Shown: positions 45,209-57,528, numbered from the stretch's first letter. The stretch: 64,000 nt of DNA from Ophioderma brevispina (GCA_023653785.1 JAMKCH010012693.1:1-64000), one strand, 5' to 3'. Translations and numbers: made by a program. Notes: generated by a model not told the origin, from the sequence alone.

Positions 45209-45524
45209 AAGGCTGACTCAGAGATTTCCCGATGAAGGCGCACTCAATTTTCAAACAAATGCTTGTCCATGTACTAATCACTGTGTGAAATAACTAAGCT
45301 CAAATCGAAGTCCTTCATAAAGAAAATCACAACGTTGTTATAAAATTCCGGATCCGGAATTTTTGTTATACACGGTATTCTATGGCACTGTAATACTTTG
45401 CATAAATGTTTACTGCATGGAAACGGAAAAATCCGATTCATCTGTAACTATGTAATTAGGCATTTTAGATGAATAGTTCTAGATGACTATTTTAATTATT
45501 ACACAAAATCTCTGAGTCAGCCTT
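45209..45524. mobile_element. TA-flanked MITE
   Basis: TA, then AAGGCTGACTCAGAGATTT; at the other end AAATCTCTGAGTCAGCCTT, then TA. The 19-bp inverted ends are perfect. The body includes the dispersed repeat also found at 15893-15966. A TA duplication fits Tc1/mariner-type mobilisation. Confidence 0.85.
45269..45340 (+). repeat. Dispersed repeat, copy 2
   Basis: TACTAATCACTGTGTGAAATAACTAAGCTCAAATCGAAGTCCTTCAT, followed by an AGAAAATCACAAC stretch, matches 15893-15966 in the same orientation. Confidence 0.6.
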
Positions 45525-45644
45525 TAAGACGACTATAGAAAGTGAACCAAAACAAACCAATCTCACCCATCCATTCCTTTACAACTAATAATAACTTATC
45601 TGTACACAGCTTGTACACACCGTAAGCAGAATTCTGTCGGCAAA

Positions 45645-45780
45645 ATTGTCCTCTCGTCGGCAAAAATGTTGACTTGTCGGCAAAAATCGGTATTAATGTA
45701 AAAACAATGTAGGTGGGACATTTCGTTTCTGATTTTGTGGGAAGATAATACTTTTGGATGCTAATCCTACCCCTCCCTTC
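45645..45780. repeat. GTCGGCAAAA direct repeats and a 110-bp duplicate
   Basis: TGTCGGCAAAATTG, CGTCGGCAAAAATG and TGTCGGCAAAAATC occur in a row. The section GTTGACTTGTCGGCAAAA...AGATGTAGGT-like...CTGATTTTGT.AGAAGATA recurs at 46903-47015 with moderate divergence. Confidence 0.6.
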
Positions 45781-45938
45781 ATATTTTAGAACTGACTGTA
45801 AACCAGGCGAGCGCAGCGAGCCGTGGAATTTTTAAAATTGTTTCGGCAAATGGACAGTTCGCCAGCAACAGCCCCCCTCTCCCCCAACCATTGCAAACTA
45901 GTCTGGGGACGCCCTGTCTCTGTGCTTTTTACTAATAC

Positions 45939-46107
45939 CTCTTTATTAAGAATACCAAACAATATGAAGAAAGCCACTCCTTGAAGAGCATTTGAAATAA
46001 CAAAACCATATTGAAGCATAGGTGAAGCATTGTTAATTAAGAGAAATCCATATAGCCATGTTGCCCCGATGAGATACGTCAAGCCGAAAGTGCCTTTCAG
46101 GGTAGCT
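45939..46107 (-). CDS. Exon encoding transmembrane helices 6-7 of an adhesion/secretin-type GPCR
   Basis: After the acceptor ACGTTATTTTTTCAG on the minus strand, one base and 56 codons without stop read ATLKGTFGLTYLIGATWLYG, then FLLINNASPMLQYGFVISNA and LQGVAFFILFGILNKE. This matches family B seven-helix receptors, especially adhesion GPCRs: a hydrophobic helix 6 with a G-x-TW-x-x-G core, a short loop, then helix 7 with the S/N-x-LQG-x-x-F-x-x-F-x-x-LNKE signature. The donor is GAG|GTATTAG; an alternative six bases on, TTA|GTAAAA (exon to 45933), keeps the same phase and adds the usual V after NKE. The preceding exon should end with two bases of a codon. I could not find helices 1-5 in 46.1-64 kb, so they lie in exons I missed or outside the window. 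Ligand and coupling cannot be inferred. Confidence 0.85.
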
Positions 46108-47288
46108 CTGAAAAAATAACGTAACATTCACAGTGATGAGGATCTAGTTATTTTGGGTGTAATTTTGGACTGAATTGTCTTAATTCCATATCATAATACA
46201 TGCCAAAATAATAAAAACACAACAAGATAATACATCTAAATATAGCTTTTCCCAGTTAATTTTGCACTTGCGTAATTGATTTTAAGAAAAGAGACAATTG
46301 GAAATTGGCCCTGAAATCGAATTGCAAGAAACGCAAAAATGATTTCATTATTCTGTAACTGATGTTCATTTTTGTGTCATTGTATTTAAACTTTGTGTCA
46401 TTGATTTTCGTCCAAATGCTCGTCGAATTTGTATGTCAATAGTTCTGTCAATATCAAGACCTGCGTACTAAAAAAGCAATCCGTCGTTTTTCATTGATAT
46501 TCATTATCGTTTTCTTCAATTTAGTCTTGTGTATACGCTTATTTTAACAACATCGGATAAGATTCATTATATGATTCATTAAGGGATGGGTTTGATGTTT
46601 GTTTTGTTTTTGTATCTTCAAAATGCTTATTTCTGCCTGTGTCTTGGTTTAGTCTTTTCGCCTGCAAATATGTGAATTTTTACAATTTGTCTGTTAAAAA
46701 AAAAATTAAGTTTGATATAAAAAATATCGAACATTTAATATCCCTTTTTGAACTTGATTTTGACTATTTGAACTTTTTTGATTTTTGACTATTTTGGCTT
46801 TACCCGTTAATCAATGGCGGCTGCAACGATGCCCTACATATACGGGGCCGTTCCTAGAGGGGGATACCCCATTTACATAATTCTGTTTTTCATCAGAAAA
46901 TAATGTTGACTTATCGGCAAAATCAATGGAAAAAAAGATGTAGGTTGAATACTTGAATTAAATTAATTATGTTGTTACTGATTTTGTCAGAAGATACTAC
47001 GTACTTTTTAATTGCTAACATGCTGAAATTTGATAATGTTAAAGCCACCATCAGTCATTTTTTTCCAAATTCAAAATGCCCATTTTGTCTCTAAATTGGT
47101 AGTGTTAGGTCATATAAACACCTTATATTACTTTTCTTTGTGAAAAATAGACACTTAGGCATTTTAAAGAGGTCTTGAAGATGCCATTCACGACTGTGTC
47201 TGGGCCTTTAAAAAGTAAGTCGGACCCGACAAAGCATAAAAATCACAATATCTTTGACAAATACGGCGTGTTATGCTTAGCCACTTAC
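46108..47288. other. Unassigned stretch upstream of the receptor exon
   Basis: AT-rich, intron-like. Contains the second copy (46903-47015) of the GTCGGCAAAA-associated repeat. No further receptor exon recognised. Confidence 0.4.
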
Positions 47289-47379
47289 TAGACGGCCGAC
47301 CAAAGGACCAAAATATGATTTTTGACGGCGTTGTTTGTTACAAAGGTCAAACCTAGTGGATTCATACCACCATGGGGTG

Positions 47380-48340
47380 TACATCAACGTATGCGGTGTT
47401 GGCCTTTCTACATTTTTTATTTTAGGGTAAAAAATGGCCAAAAAAGGTACATCAGTCAAATGCACTCCTTTCTTCAAATAATCTATCAGAACATGTCCAT
47501 ATATCTTCAAAGGAGTCATATTTAAGTGAATATAATGGATGCCATTCCAATTTATAAATTTTGGTATCAAAATGGCCAAAAAAGGTTCAAAATTGTCCAA
47601 AAATAGGTAAATTAGTCGAAATGCATTCCTTTCTTCAAATAATCTATCAGAACATGTCCATATATCTTCAAAGGAGTCATATTTAAGTGAATATAATGGA
47701 TGCCATTCCAATTTATAAATTTTGGGGTCAAAATGGCCAAAATAAAGTCAAATTGTCCAAAAATAGGTAAATCAGTCGAAATGCATTCCTTTCTTTAGAT
47801 AATCTATCACAACATGTCCATTTACCTTCAAAGGAATCATATTTAAGTGAATATAATGGAAGCCATTCCAATTTACAGATTTTTGGGGTCAAAATGGCCA
47901 AAAAAGGTAAAAATTGTCCAAAAATAGGTAATCAGTCGAAATACATTCATTTCTTAAAATAATCAATTAGAACATATCCATTCACCTTAAAGGAGTCATT
48001 TTAAGTGGATAAAATAGAAGCCATTCCGACTTACAGATTTTTGGGGTAAAATTGGCCAAAAAAGATCAAAATTGTCAAAAAATGGATACCTCAGTCCCAA
48101 TACCTTCGTTTCACAAATATTTTCAAGGAAACATTTGCCGTTACATCTCAAGGAAACGTCAATAGGTAGCTTTAGTGCTTGTCATTCTAGTGTTCATATT
48201 TTTTTGATCAAAATGACCAAAATAAGGTAATAATTGTATCAAAATGGTTAAATCACTTACATCTAAAGGTGTCATAATAAGTGGACAGAAAGCTAGTTAG
48301 CTTAATTGACAGATTTTTGGGGTTGAAATGGTCAAATCCA
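47380..48340 (+). repeat. Approximately 160-bp subterminal tandem repeat, left array
   Basis: GCCATTCC occurs at about 47541, 47702, 47872 and 48020. Each is followed by TTTGGGGTCAAAATGGCC and then AGGTAAATCAGTCGAAATGCATTCCTTTCTT. Neighbouring copies are close, outer ones diverged. Opposite frames 47277-47711 and 47322-47525 are repeat readings. Confidence 0.85.
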
Positions 48341-50029
48341 TTATAATGTTCTCTTTTCAAAGTAGGTCATATAAGTGTTTTGCCTTTTCATCAGGCGAAA
48401 AGAGTGCTAGCCATTTAAATATTCAAAGTGGTATAAATAGGACAAAATTCATCCAAAACTGATCAAAATCAATTAAAATGGGTGAAATAACGAAACGTAT
48501 CACTTTGTCCTACTATGACATTCTTTTTGCACAGTAGGTCAAAAGAATACATGCGTTTACATCCCACGGTGGGATATAATTAAGTAAACATGGTAAATAG
48601 ACTGCTAGCCAGTCACAGATTTCGGAGTCGAATTGGGACAAGAAAGGTTAAATTTCCCCAAAATGTATCAAAATCAACTAAAATGGGAAACCAATTGATA
48701 AAACGTGTGACTTTGTCCATATTTTTCATTATTACCCTGTGAATTTATATAGATTTCTATTGAATATTAAATAGGGTGTTGATTTTTCTAGATCTCGGAT
48801 GTAAAGTTTAAATGGGCAAAATTAACTGACATTTATAATCAGCTAAATTACTTTTTTATGATTTTTTAAACTACATCTTAATATTGCAACGTATATTTTA
48901 GGGCTATACATTAGAATAGCCGAACTTAGATATTGAATAAAAAACAATAATCAAACTCATAATGTTCTTTGGAATTATGTCCACATTCTGATGAACACCA
49001 ATTACTACATACATGTTATAATCAGTTTATACCTTGAATTTTTGATATGCCAATTGATATTTCTCCTCTATATCTGGTTCTAAATTGGAAACTGTTAAGT
49101 AATTCATTCCACGAGAATTTACTCTAGGCTACTCATAAGGCTTTTTTGTAATTTTAGTATTATGCGTTATACACAGGGATCTATCAGGGGTCTAAGAGTC
49201 TAAGGGTCTTGTTTTAATTTTGGACCTGAGTTTGATCAATATTAACAGCTAAAAATAATCCATCAAGCTTGTCCCGTAGTGTCAGTGGTGGATTTAAGCA
49301 TTAGATACCGGTAATGCAATAGGCCTAACACACGAGAACCCTTAATTATTTTGCTCAACCATGTCGGAGAAATGACATTTTGGACCATTTAAACTATAAC
49401 TGAATATGCCGTAAAATTGGGACAGTGACTGTTTTCAACCCATTTCGGGTTATTGCTTTACAAAATGATCATCTGACCTGTTGATTAAACCTAACAAAAT
49501 TAAAACAAACACTCAACCGCGATTATCATATTATTGATGCAGTTTAAAGAAACAAATTGGAGATATTTTCTCATTGTAATTATGCATTAAATCAAAATGC
49601 GTTCTTTAGTAATTTTATCATTCGTGTATTCATAGCACTATGAGTAACCGTAAAAGAGGGCATTAATAATAACATTATAAAAACGTTTGATTTATTTAAT
49701 TTCTTTGTCCCATCCAAGGAAAGTGCATTAAAATTATGAACTGATTAACAACTTTGACAAATAGGGCAATAGAGCTCATTTTTGTGGTAAACTACAAAGC
49801 TGGATTGGAATAGCCAATACTCTAATTTACTGATGAATTTTCCTAAGGGATGTAAATTTAATGGATAACGATACACCTTAAGGAGAAATTGCAGCATCAC
49901 ATTCATTTATCAATCATATCAATTGATGTTTTTTTACCATATTAACCATAAAACTTGAGATCCCCCCACTCTTGAGTTCATTTTAATCCTTAGCCCAATG
50001 TTACTACAAAATGGGTAAATTGGAATACC

Positions 50030-51200
50030 TAGCATTGTATCCACTTAATTGTATCCCCCTGAAACACATATGTTCTTATTAAGTATTTTAGAAAGAGGCC
50101 ATTATGCCTGTTTTACCATATTTGGATAATTTTTTACCTTTTTGGACATTTTGACTCCAAAATGTGTTCATTGAAATGACTAGCACCTTATTTACTTAAT
50201 CATTGTCCCTTGGAAAGTAAATGAATTATGAATTATGTCCCCTTAACCCTCGTCTAACCCCCAACAGATGATTCCCTGTGGCACAAACCCTCGTCCACCC
50301 CCCCCCCAACGGATGCTTCCCTGTCGCACAAAAACGCAAACGAATATGATGTAAGGCTTTTATGTAATTGTAAGTTCATCCTTTGCGGTCACCTTGCCAC
50401 CTTCCTATACTTTACTGTGTAAAATGACAAAAAATGGTACTTTTGTTACGTATGATGCTACTGTAAGCAAATACTTATAATATTTGTATTTTTTTCTTAT
50501 TATTTAGAGTAATAACATATGTATATGCTTACTATGGCACCCAAATAAATGCCAATTTTGCTTGCATGAATGGCGAAAATTTTGGAGATTTGCTTACAAA
50601 TAACGTTATAAATAAGCTCTCAGTTATGACGTCACTATGACGTCATACGTCATATTGTTAAGACTTGATATGTTTGTACTTTATTTGAAGAAAGGACATT
50701 TGTAGCTACACACTAATACCAGTTTGACCCTTAATTACGAAAAAATCAGGGGGCACCCCCAGTCGTGAACGTAGTAGAAAAACCCTTGTTTGGCCATTTT
50801 GACCCTACAAAGTGTTAATTGAAATGGCTACTACTCTATTCAATTAATTTTAGTTCTTTGGGAGGTAAACTGTACATGTTCCCATTAAGATTGTTGAGAA
50901 AGGAAGGCATTATGACTCATTTGTGGATTTTGGACAATTTTGCTGTTTTTTGGCCAATTTGACCCCAGAATATATAAATTGGAATGGCTAGCACTCAATC
51001 CGGTCATTTGTGTTCCCTTGGGATGTACATCCACATGTTCTGATGGAAAATTTTGAGAAAAGAAGGCAATATGATTGATTTACCTATTTTTGGACTATTT
51101 TGACCTTTTTTGGCCATTTTTACCCCAAAATTTAAAAATTACAATGGCCAACACCCCATACGCTATTGTATGTCCCATGAGGATGCGAATCCACATGGTT
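50030..51200 (-). repeat. Approximately 160-bp subterminal tandem repeat, right array, opposite orientation
   Basis: Reverse-oriented versions of the left unit occur at about 51125, 50950, 50790 and 50140 (for example TTTTTTGGCCATTTTTACCCCAAAAT and ATTGGAATGGCTAGCACTCAAT). They are more diverged from each other than the left copies. Confidence 0.75.
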
Positions 51201-51270
51201 GGATGTTTGTAACAAATTACGCCGTCAAAACTTTTTCTGAGTACTTTTTGCCTTAATGGCCGGTCGTCTA

Positions 51271-54200
51271 TACAGGGGTCTTTACTAGAACAAGTTCCAA
51301 TACAACAGTGCCAAAAGGTGGACTTCGATGAAAAATAGGGGGCGCGATTTGCTTACATTATGAAGAAATCGCTGATAGTGGCTTTGATGTGTAAGTGCTT
51401 GGTAGAAGTTGTGTCTCGTTCCCGTTCTTCAGATTTTCAAACCGACGGTAAAAAAATAGTTGGAAATCTTGGAAATAATTGTTGGAACACGTTGAACGAT
51501 TTTCGGAAAACTGTTTCCCCGTCTCCCCACCCCTCAGGTCTCCCCAAACCAATGTTGAATGAGGCATGAGATTTCGTCTTCAGCAGTCAATACTCCCAAA
51601 ATGGGTTGATGCGGTCGGGGAAGGGTAAGTTGAAGTGGAAGGCTGGTGTTTTCAATTGAGTGAAAACAGGGGCGTAGAGGTTCTTAACTCTGGCCCGGAT
51701 GAGCAATGTAGCAAATGATGGTGAGTGTTTGAACTACTTTATACCAAGATTGTAGGTACGCACGCGGCCCTTAACAAAAAACGAGTCACCCCACACGAGT
51801 ACTCCTGCGGACATTGAGACTTTGAGCTGTCGTGATTATTTCATTAATCTTAATTTCCATTATTATCATCTTGGTAAACCGGTGTTAGATATTTTAACAC
51901 AAATGTCATATGTAGGGATTTTGGTTGATGTAACGCAAATAGAGATGTTATAAGCTGAAAGTGATCGGAAAAGGATAAGGCAACACTGAGTTGGGCACCC
52001 TAAGGGCGCGAAGTGTTACCTACTAGGACAGCTCGTACGGCGGCGGTCCGGTAAGTACGTATATCCTGTTTTTAAAAATGAAAAAAAAAAAAGTTGGCGT
52101 AGTACGTAAATTGAAACCAGCGTTGAAAAATTGCAGAACTGGAATATACCGAAAGGGGATATGTGGGAAAAGAATAAGCCCCGTAGCGAGTGCGTGTTCA
52201 CTTTCCGTCTTTGCGCGACGAATGAGTGACTAGTCAAATAAGTTCAATTTTTCGCCAGTCTATATGTCAAGACTCCTCAAAAAAAAAACATAGTAACGGA
52301 CCCTCTGATGTGTAACCTCTCCATAGAACCCTTCGTTGTCAGGGATATCTGAGATTTAGTTGCATCTGCATACATTAGATTTGACGGACTGATAACGTTA
52401 ATCTCTCGCGCATACTAATTTAGATAATATCGTTCGCAGTCTGTGACACATTAGACTACACACTTTCCGGACCGCCCGTAGCAGCTGGTAGGGGTTGTTA
52501 CCAAGAGGAGATATAGTGTCTTCCAACAATCCAATCTCCAATACATTTTTTGGCACTGGTTGTCAATGAATTATAGTGAAAAAAAATAAAAAAAATAAGA
52601 TAGAATGCATCTCAATCTTGCAATGAATACTTCGTCCACTATAAATTGCATATGAATGAAACAGTTGCGAAATGTATTGGAAGAAAGAAAATGCAGATAA
52701 TGCAGCTAACGTGGGAAAGAACACTATACATCCTCTTGGGTGTAAAATGTGAAGTTATTCTCGCATTAGCTGCCATTAGGTATCACTACTAGTGGGGCCA
52801 CATGGTGTACATGTCAGTCACCTAGCAGGCAACTACAGAGTACACTTGAAAGGAAATATGTCAGATTTTTGTCAAAGCTAGTTTGCTTACATTTTCATTA
52901 ATAATATATGTGAAATACATCACGATTTCCCCGAAAAAAAATAATACAATTTGATTTTGTAAAAATTAAGCAAATAGATGCATTTTAATTTTTCTTTTTT
53001 GACATTACGAAGAAGAAAACGGGCGCGGATTTTTCGCGACGGCTTAATTGATCAAAGCGCCCAATTTTGCTATCCTCGTGATGAGCGTCAAAGTGATGAC
53101 CAAAACATCGTTGACTCGAATTGTTATTGCGGACTGTATATTTGATTGGATTATGAAAAGTAATAATAAAGGTGGAAAAAAGAATGACATATTTTGTTGC
53201 ATTTCGTTGTGTTTAATATTATTGAAGTGGGGCACCACTGCGAGATGATGGTACAACGAAGTACCCCCCGTAATTATGATGGATCACTTGGGACGTCACC
53301 ATTGCTAGCGTGTGGATTTTGTCGGACTCCTGTTTTCGAGGGAAGTGTAAGCTATTGGCGGGAGGCAAATTAAATGGGCAAAAAAATACTCAACAAACGT
53401 GGACAATTTAACTTATTTGATTTATATGTAACTACGTTACTTAAGATTCCATCACATACAATTTTCCAATATTCAGAATAATGACATATTTCTTTAAAGG
53501 ATGGGTACGGTTAAGTAAACTAGCCTAGTATTATGCCCCTACGCAGAGGGCGGCCTCACTCTACATCCGCACAGGACTGGGGCGGCAATATTTGCATTTT
53601 AGTTATTACACCGCGTTTACGTTGTACGTTGTTTACCACAAAGAACGTTTAATTTTGATCAGTTCTGACGCGCAAAAAATACACTAGTTCCACTGTATCA
53701 TTGTACTAATCCTCATGGGCCGGCTCAGGAAAAAAAAAGGAAATTCTGGCCCTGCACAAATGCGATAAAAAAAGTTACAAATAAATGGAAACGAACTGGT
53801 GTGAAATTCACTCGTCAAGCGGCCAATGACACATGAAGAAAGTGAATGTCTGCAGCCGTACCAGCGCATAGGTTCCAAATGGACAAACAACCGAATCGGC
53901 CAAGCTTATAATTTCATTTTATTATTTTTCATTATTTTCATTTAGTTGCTTTAATACCGATGTTGTTTCACAAAATCCATCTTAAAACATGGTTAAATTT
54001 TAGTTCCACATGTCACATACCCTACATAACACATGTACGAAAAACCAAAAAACAATATTGATCTATTTCAGTCTAAATACCACATTGTAACTCGGCGGTC
54101 ATTTCACGTGACTGACAGTCCAGGCGTAGACCTTCCATGCACACAAAACTAGAGATTTTGTTCAGATCTACGGAAATAGATCACATGGGCACGGAAGCGT

Positions 54201-56100
54201 TCTTTCTAAACATCAACAAGCGCATCGGAAGTCCAGATGTCACGTTTTCAGCAAATACGATGGGTCTTTGGGAAAACTATTCAATTTTTCACGTACACGG
54301 AATATATCAAAATTCTGTTGATTACTTATTTTGTCTGGATTGTTTGAATTTTTACGTAAATGATTTTTCCACGCGGCTGAGTCACCAATTTTAACACGGC
54401 AACCCATAGCGTTCATTTCAGTCACGCAAAGGGGTTGAATAACCTTCATTTTACAACAACAGTAAGACACCTGCCCTGGAATTCCAGGTTAGGCCAGTCC
54501 TGACACCATCCCTCCATAAATCCCTGGAAAAAATATGAAAATGTTAAAAATTGCGAAAAAGGGTAGGTTGTAAATTCTTATAATTCGTTCGTTAAGCTGT
54601 AAAAGGCAATATCGGATGCGTGCTGTGTACTGGTCGGTTTGGTGGCAAGGAGCCCCCCAGTATCGGCGACTAGCCGTAAGAGGGTGTCTTCGAGGCCTTC
54701 ACCGTCGATTGTCTTACTTCGCAGGGTATTTAGTTGTAGGATGCACCAATAATGCATCAAGGGTTATCCTTGGAGTAGAGAGCTATAGAATTACATCATG
54801 AAGAAGCTTACCCACACAATACCATTGGGGGAAGGGGCTACTAACTAACATGGCCACCACTTACTTATATCTCGCATTTTCATTAATTTCCCCTCTATTA
54901 TCAACATCGACTGGTCGAACCAGAAGTAGTTGCGGGACGATAGAAACAAGAAGAAGGGATGATTGTAAATATCATTTTGTAAAGGCACAAATTAGGGAGA
55001 TACAAAAAGAGTCCAAATATTCGAAATTGCGGAGTGGGCTAAAGGTGAGGGAGAGTCTTAGGAACAATACGGTATTTGTTCCAAAATGAAAAGACAACAA
55101 AGGAAGACAACGGCACAGTGTTCAAAGATATGAATCCCAATCCAATTAAGTGTTTCTACGTAAGTGTCCGTACGGACAGGGTAACTAAATCCTGTGATAA
55201 CGACACGTACAACTTTCTAATACATTTTACAAATGAAGAGCGCCCCGCTCATTACTCTCATTACGTAATGGGACATTCATATTTACGATACAGCTGGGGG
55301 AGACTTTGAAAGTCTGTAATTGTGGTCATGAGTTCGAGAAGAATTTTTAGACCTCGGGTGGTAATTAATAAAAATTATATTCGAATGATAAGGGAAAATC
55401 CGGTATGGTCTCGGCGATCGGAAGCTGAAAACCGTAAATTTAAATAGACTTTCCGTTCAGTTCTTGTGTTGTTTTAGTCATATGTTGCATGATGTCAATC
55501 CAGGAAAATGGGGGTTGAAAAAGTACTCCATAATAATCGTAGATTGATTGCCGCGATCTAATGTGACTAGTGAGATTACTAGGGCGGTATTAACCTTAGA
55601 TCATTCCTGAACCACAGTTGTAATCCTTTCATGTGACATTTAATTTGAATAAGGTGACAATGGAACTGCATGGCTATTTCCGGCGCGGAAACCAAGTTTG
55701 AAACTGGGAGTGCCAATGGAAGTATGATTGCGTCATAACTCTATGCGCGAAAACGTGTTTGGGGCGCGGTCAAGCTGGGTTTTGCATGACACGACAATCT
55801 ACACCATCGATTGTGTATATTTAGGTCAGTCACCCGGATGTACTACACATGCGCGAATTCGGCGTGACTTGTCATATAAAATTTGCTATAAAGGCGTCAA
55901 TGGAGAGCTTGTTGTGCCCCGGCAAGCGAACTTCCAGCGCTCAAACGATCAATCAAAATTTGCAATTTTTGTTTCAAAAAGGTCAAAATTATTAATTGTC
56001 AAGGGTTATTAAAATCAGCATGAAAAATGCATCTAAATTAGTCCAAACAAGCATAGTCTTTGCTGGTATTCTTTTTAGATGGCTTTCCGAATGACCATGC
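51271..56100. other. Unassigned region, no exon established
   Basis: Several short frames occur (51358-51569 on both strands, 53044-53256 on both strands, 54578-54801 on both strands, 54850-55309 plus, 55728-56012 plus). None has a domain I recognise, and opposite strands are usually open too. At 51360 ATG is followed by a short hydrophobic reading (MKKSLIVALM) and a GTAAGT at about 51391. This could be a small signal-peptide exon but is too short to support. Local GC rises around 52.0 and 54.65 kb. Confidence 0.3.
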
Positions 56101-56134
56101 AGATATTGGTTTCATATTGGGGTTTCCATATGGT

Positions 56135-56150
56135 ACACCCCCCCCCCCCC
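56135..56150. repeat. Poly-C tract flanked by CCATATGGTA / CATATACCAT
   Basis: CCATATGGTACA then about 15 C then CATATACCAT; the flanks resemble each other and are partly palindromic. Confidence 0.6.
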
Positions 56151-56764
56151 CATATACCATTTGATTGTCTTAGTTCAGGGTTTTTGTTAGCGTTACATCA
56201 TAATTAAAATAATCTTCGTGTAGAATTTTAAATGTTGGATACATTATGGAACTCTTTCGAAATCTCGATACATTGTTGGATTCAATATTGTGAACAAATA
56301 GTCACCACACACCATATCCATGTGATATTTTCACCCAAATCCCCTGACTTTAAGATTTTGGTATCAAATGTTGACTACCATAGTTGGATCTTTGGAGTAA
56401 TTCTGTGACCGTGGAGAGCAGAGCATAATTTCTCAGTGGATTTGTCTTCTATGAAGGTTAATGAACAAATTTAGCGGGGTGCCCCTCTTGAAAAGTGTGG
56501 GTGGAATCCAGGAGGGGAATTCTAATACAGGGGTCAAAAATGAAATATTTTATCTTTTTTATAAATAATTTCCCTTTCAAATGTCAAAGTCATCGCAAAG
56601 GTTAAATCCTCTTTAATATTGTTCTGATTTCCCCCCCTTTAAATGGGTTAAATTGTTTCATCTTTCCTCAAAGACCTGAAACAAAAATATTTTGTACTGT
56701 CTAACATATTTTACATAGAGTATGAGCAGAATATCATAGAGCCTTATTTCCCTCGTCTTCCGAA

Positions 56765-56800
56765 GGGGGGTGGGGGTGGTTACCACCCCCCCCCCCCCCT
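56765..56800. other. Palindromic G/C tract with GGTGGTTACCACC core
   Basis: GGGGGGTGGGGGTGGTTACCACCCCCCCCCCCCCC is an almost perfect palindrome of homopolymer arms around GGT(T)ACC. Similar structures are at 56955-56985 (GGGGGGTACCCACC then C-run) and 57491-57528. Confidence 0.8.
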
Positions 56801-57490
56801 TCAGGTTTTTCCCTCGGCCTTGCTAAAACCCGCCTTTTTTGGTGCCAAATTATTTTCATGTAATTGGTCAATTGGACATGTTCCGCTCCTTTGTATCGAA
56901 ACCAACATCACCGGGGTAATAGTAAATCCAGGGTGCTCCCAAGTGATGGATAAGGGGGGTACCCACCCCCCCCCCCCCCCCCCGGAAGAGAAGTCCAAAC
57001 AGCCTACACAAACAACACAGAAATACTACAGACACTTGATTTTTGCACCAATAGATTCTATGGTCGCTCCTCTTGCCATTATACCAAATGATTACCAACA
57101 CTATCATCGTCACAATGACGTCCATAAGTTCGCATTCATCAGCAAAACTGCTTTCCATAGACACACAGCAGTGAAAAATTCAATTTTTCGCCAAAAGGTT
57201 AGGAAAATCAGATTTCCTGTCGGTTTTGACTCTACTTGATGTAAATGACTAGTTTATATATGACAGCATTTTAGAACTATAATACTGTGTTTGAGGGTCG
57301 CTAAAATTGCGAAATACAAATCAATTTTCACCCTATATTCACGTATTTTCCGTACTTTCCTCCTCGAACTATACGTCGGTGACGGTCCTACATGGGATTT
57401 TAGACTTATTTTTTGGTAAAAGCCAATAGAAGAAGAAACCAAGCTATCCTTGGTACCACTTAAGGAATCGGGTGTTCAGTAACGAAACAC

Positions 57491-57528
57491 AGGGGGGGGG
57501 GGTGGTAACCACCCCCCCCCCCCCCCCG
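57491..57528. other. Palindromic G/C tract with GGTGGTAACCACC core
   Basis: About 9 G, then GGTGGTAACCACC, then about 16 C. Same construction as at 56765-56800. Confidence 0.8.

Larger units (their letters stand above)
47289..51270. mobile_element. 4-kb inverted-repeat element with mirrored tandem arrays
   Basis: TAGACGGCCGACCAAAGGACC...TTTTTGACGGCGTTGTTTGTTACAAA at the left is the reverse complement, with divergence, of TTTGTAACAAATTACGCCGTCAAAA...GGCCGGTCGTCTA at the right. Inward of both ends lie units of about 160 bp: GCCATTCCAATTTA, GGGGTCAAAATGGCCAAAAAAGGT, AATTGTCCAAAAATAGGTAAATCAGTC, CTTTCTTCAAATAATCTATC, AGAACATGTCCAT. Copies point one way at 47380-48700 and the opposite way at 50030-51200. 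The middle (about 48.7-50.0 kb) is AT-rich and non-coding. No transposase is seen. TAC on both flanks might be a target duplication. Confidence 0.8.

Noticed and set aside
47277..47711. 144-codon minus frame with an internal repeat
   Set aside because: It reads the approximately 160-bp tandem units of the inverted element, which explains the repeated segment.
51360..51395. Possible signal-peptide exon (MKKSLIVALM then GTAAGT)
   Set aside because: Ten codons and one donor are too little, and no downstream exon with matching phase was identified.
54578..54801. Opposed 60-codon frames in a GC-richer spot
   Set aside because: Both strands are open and no splice pair or domain supports either.
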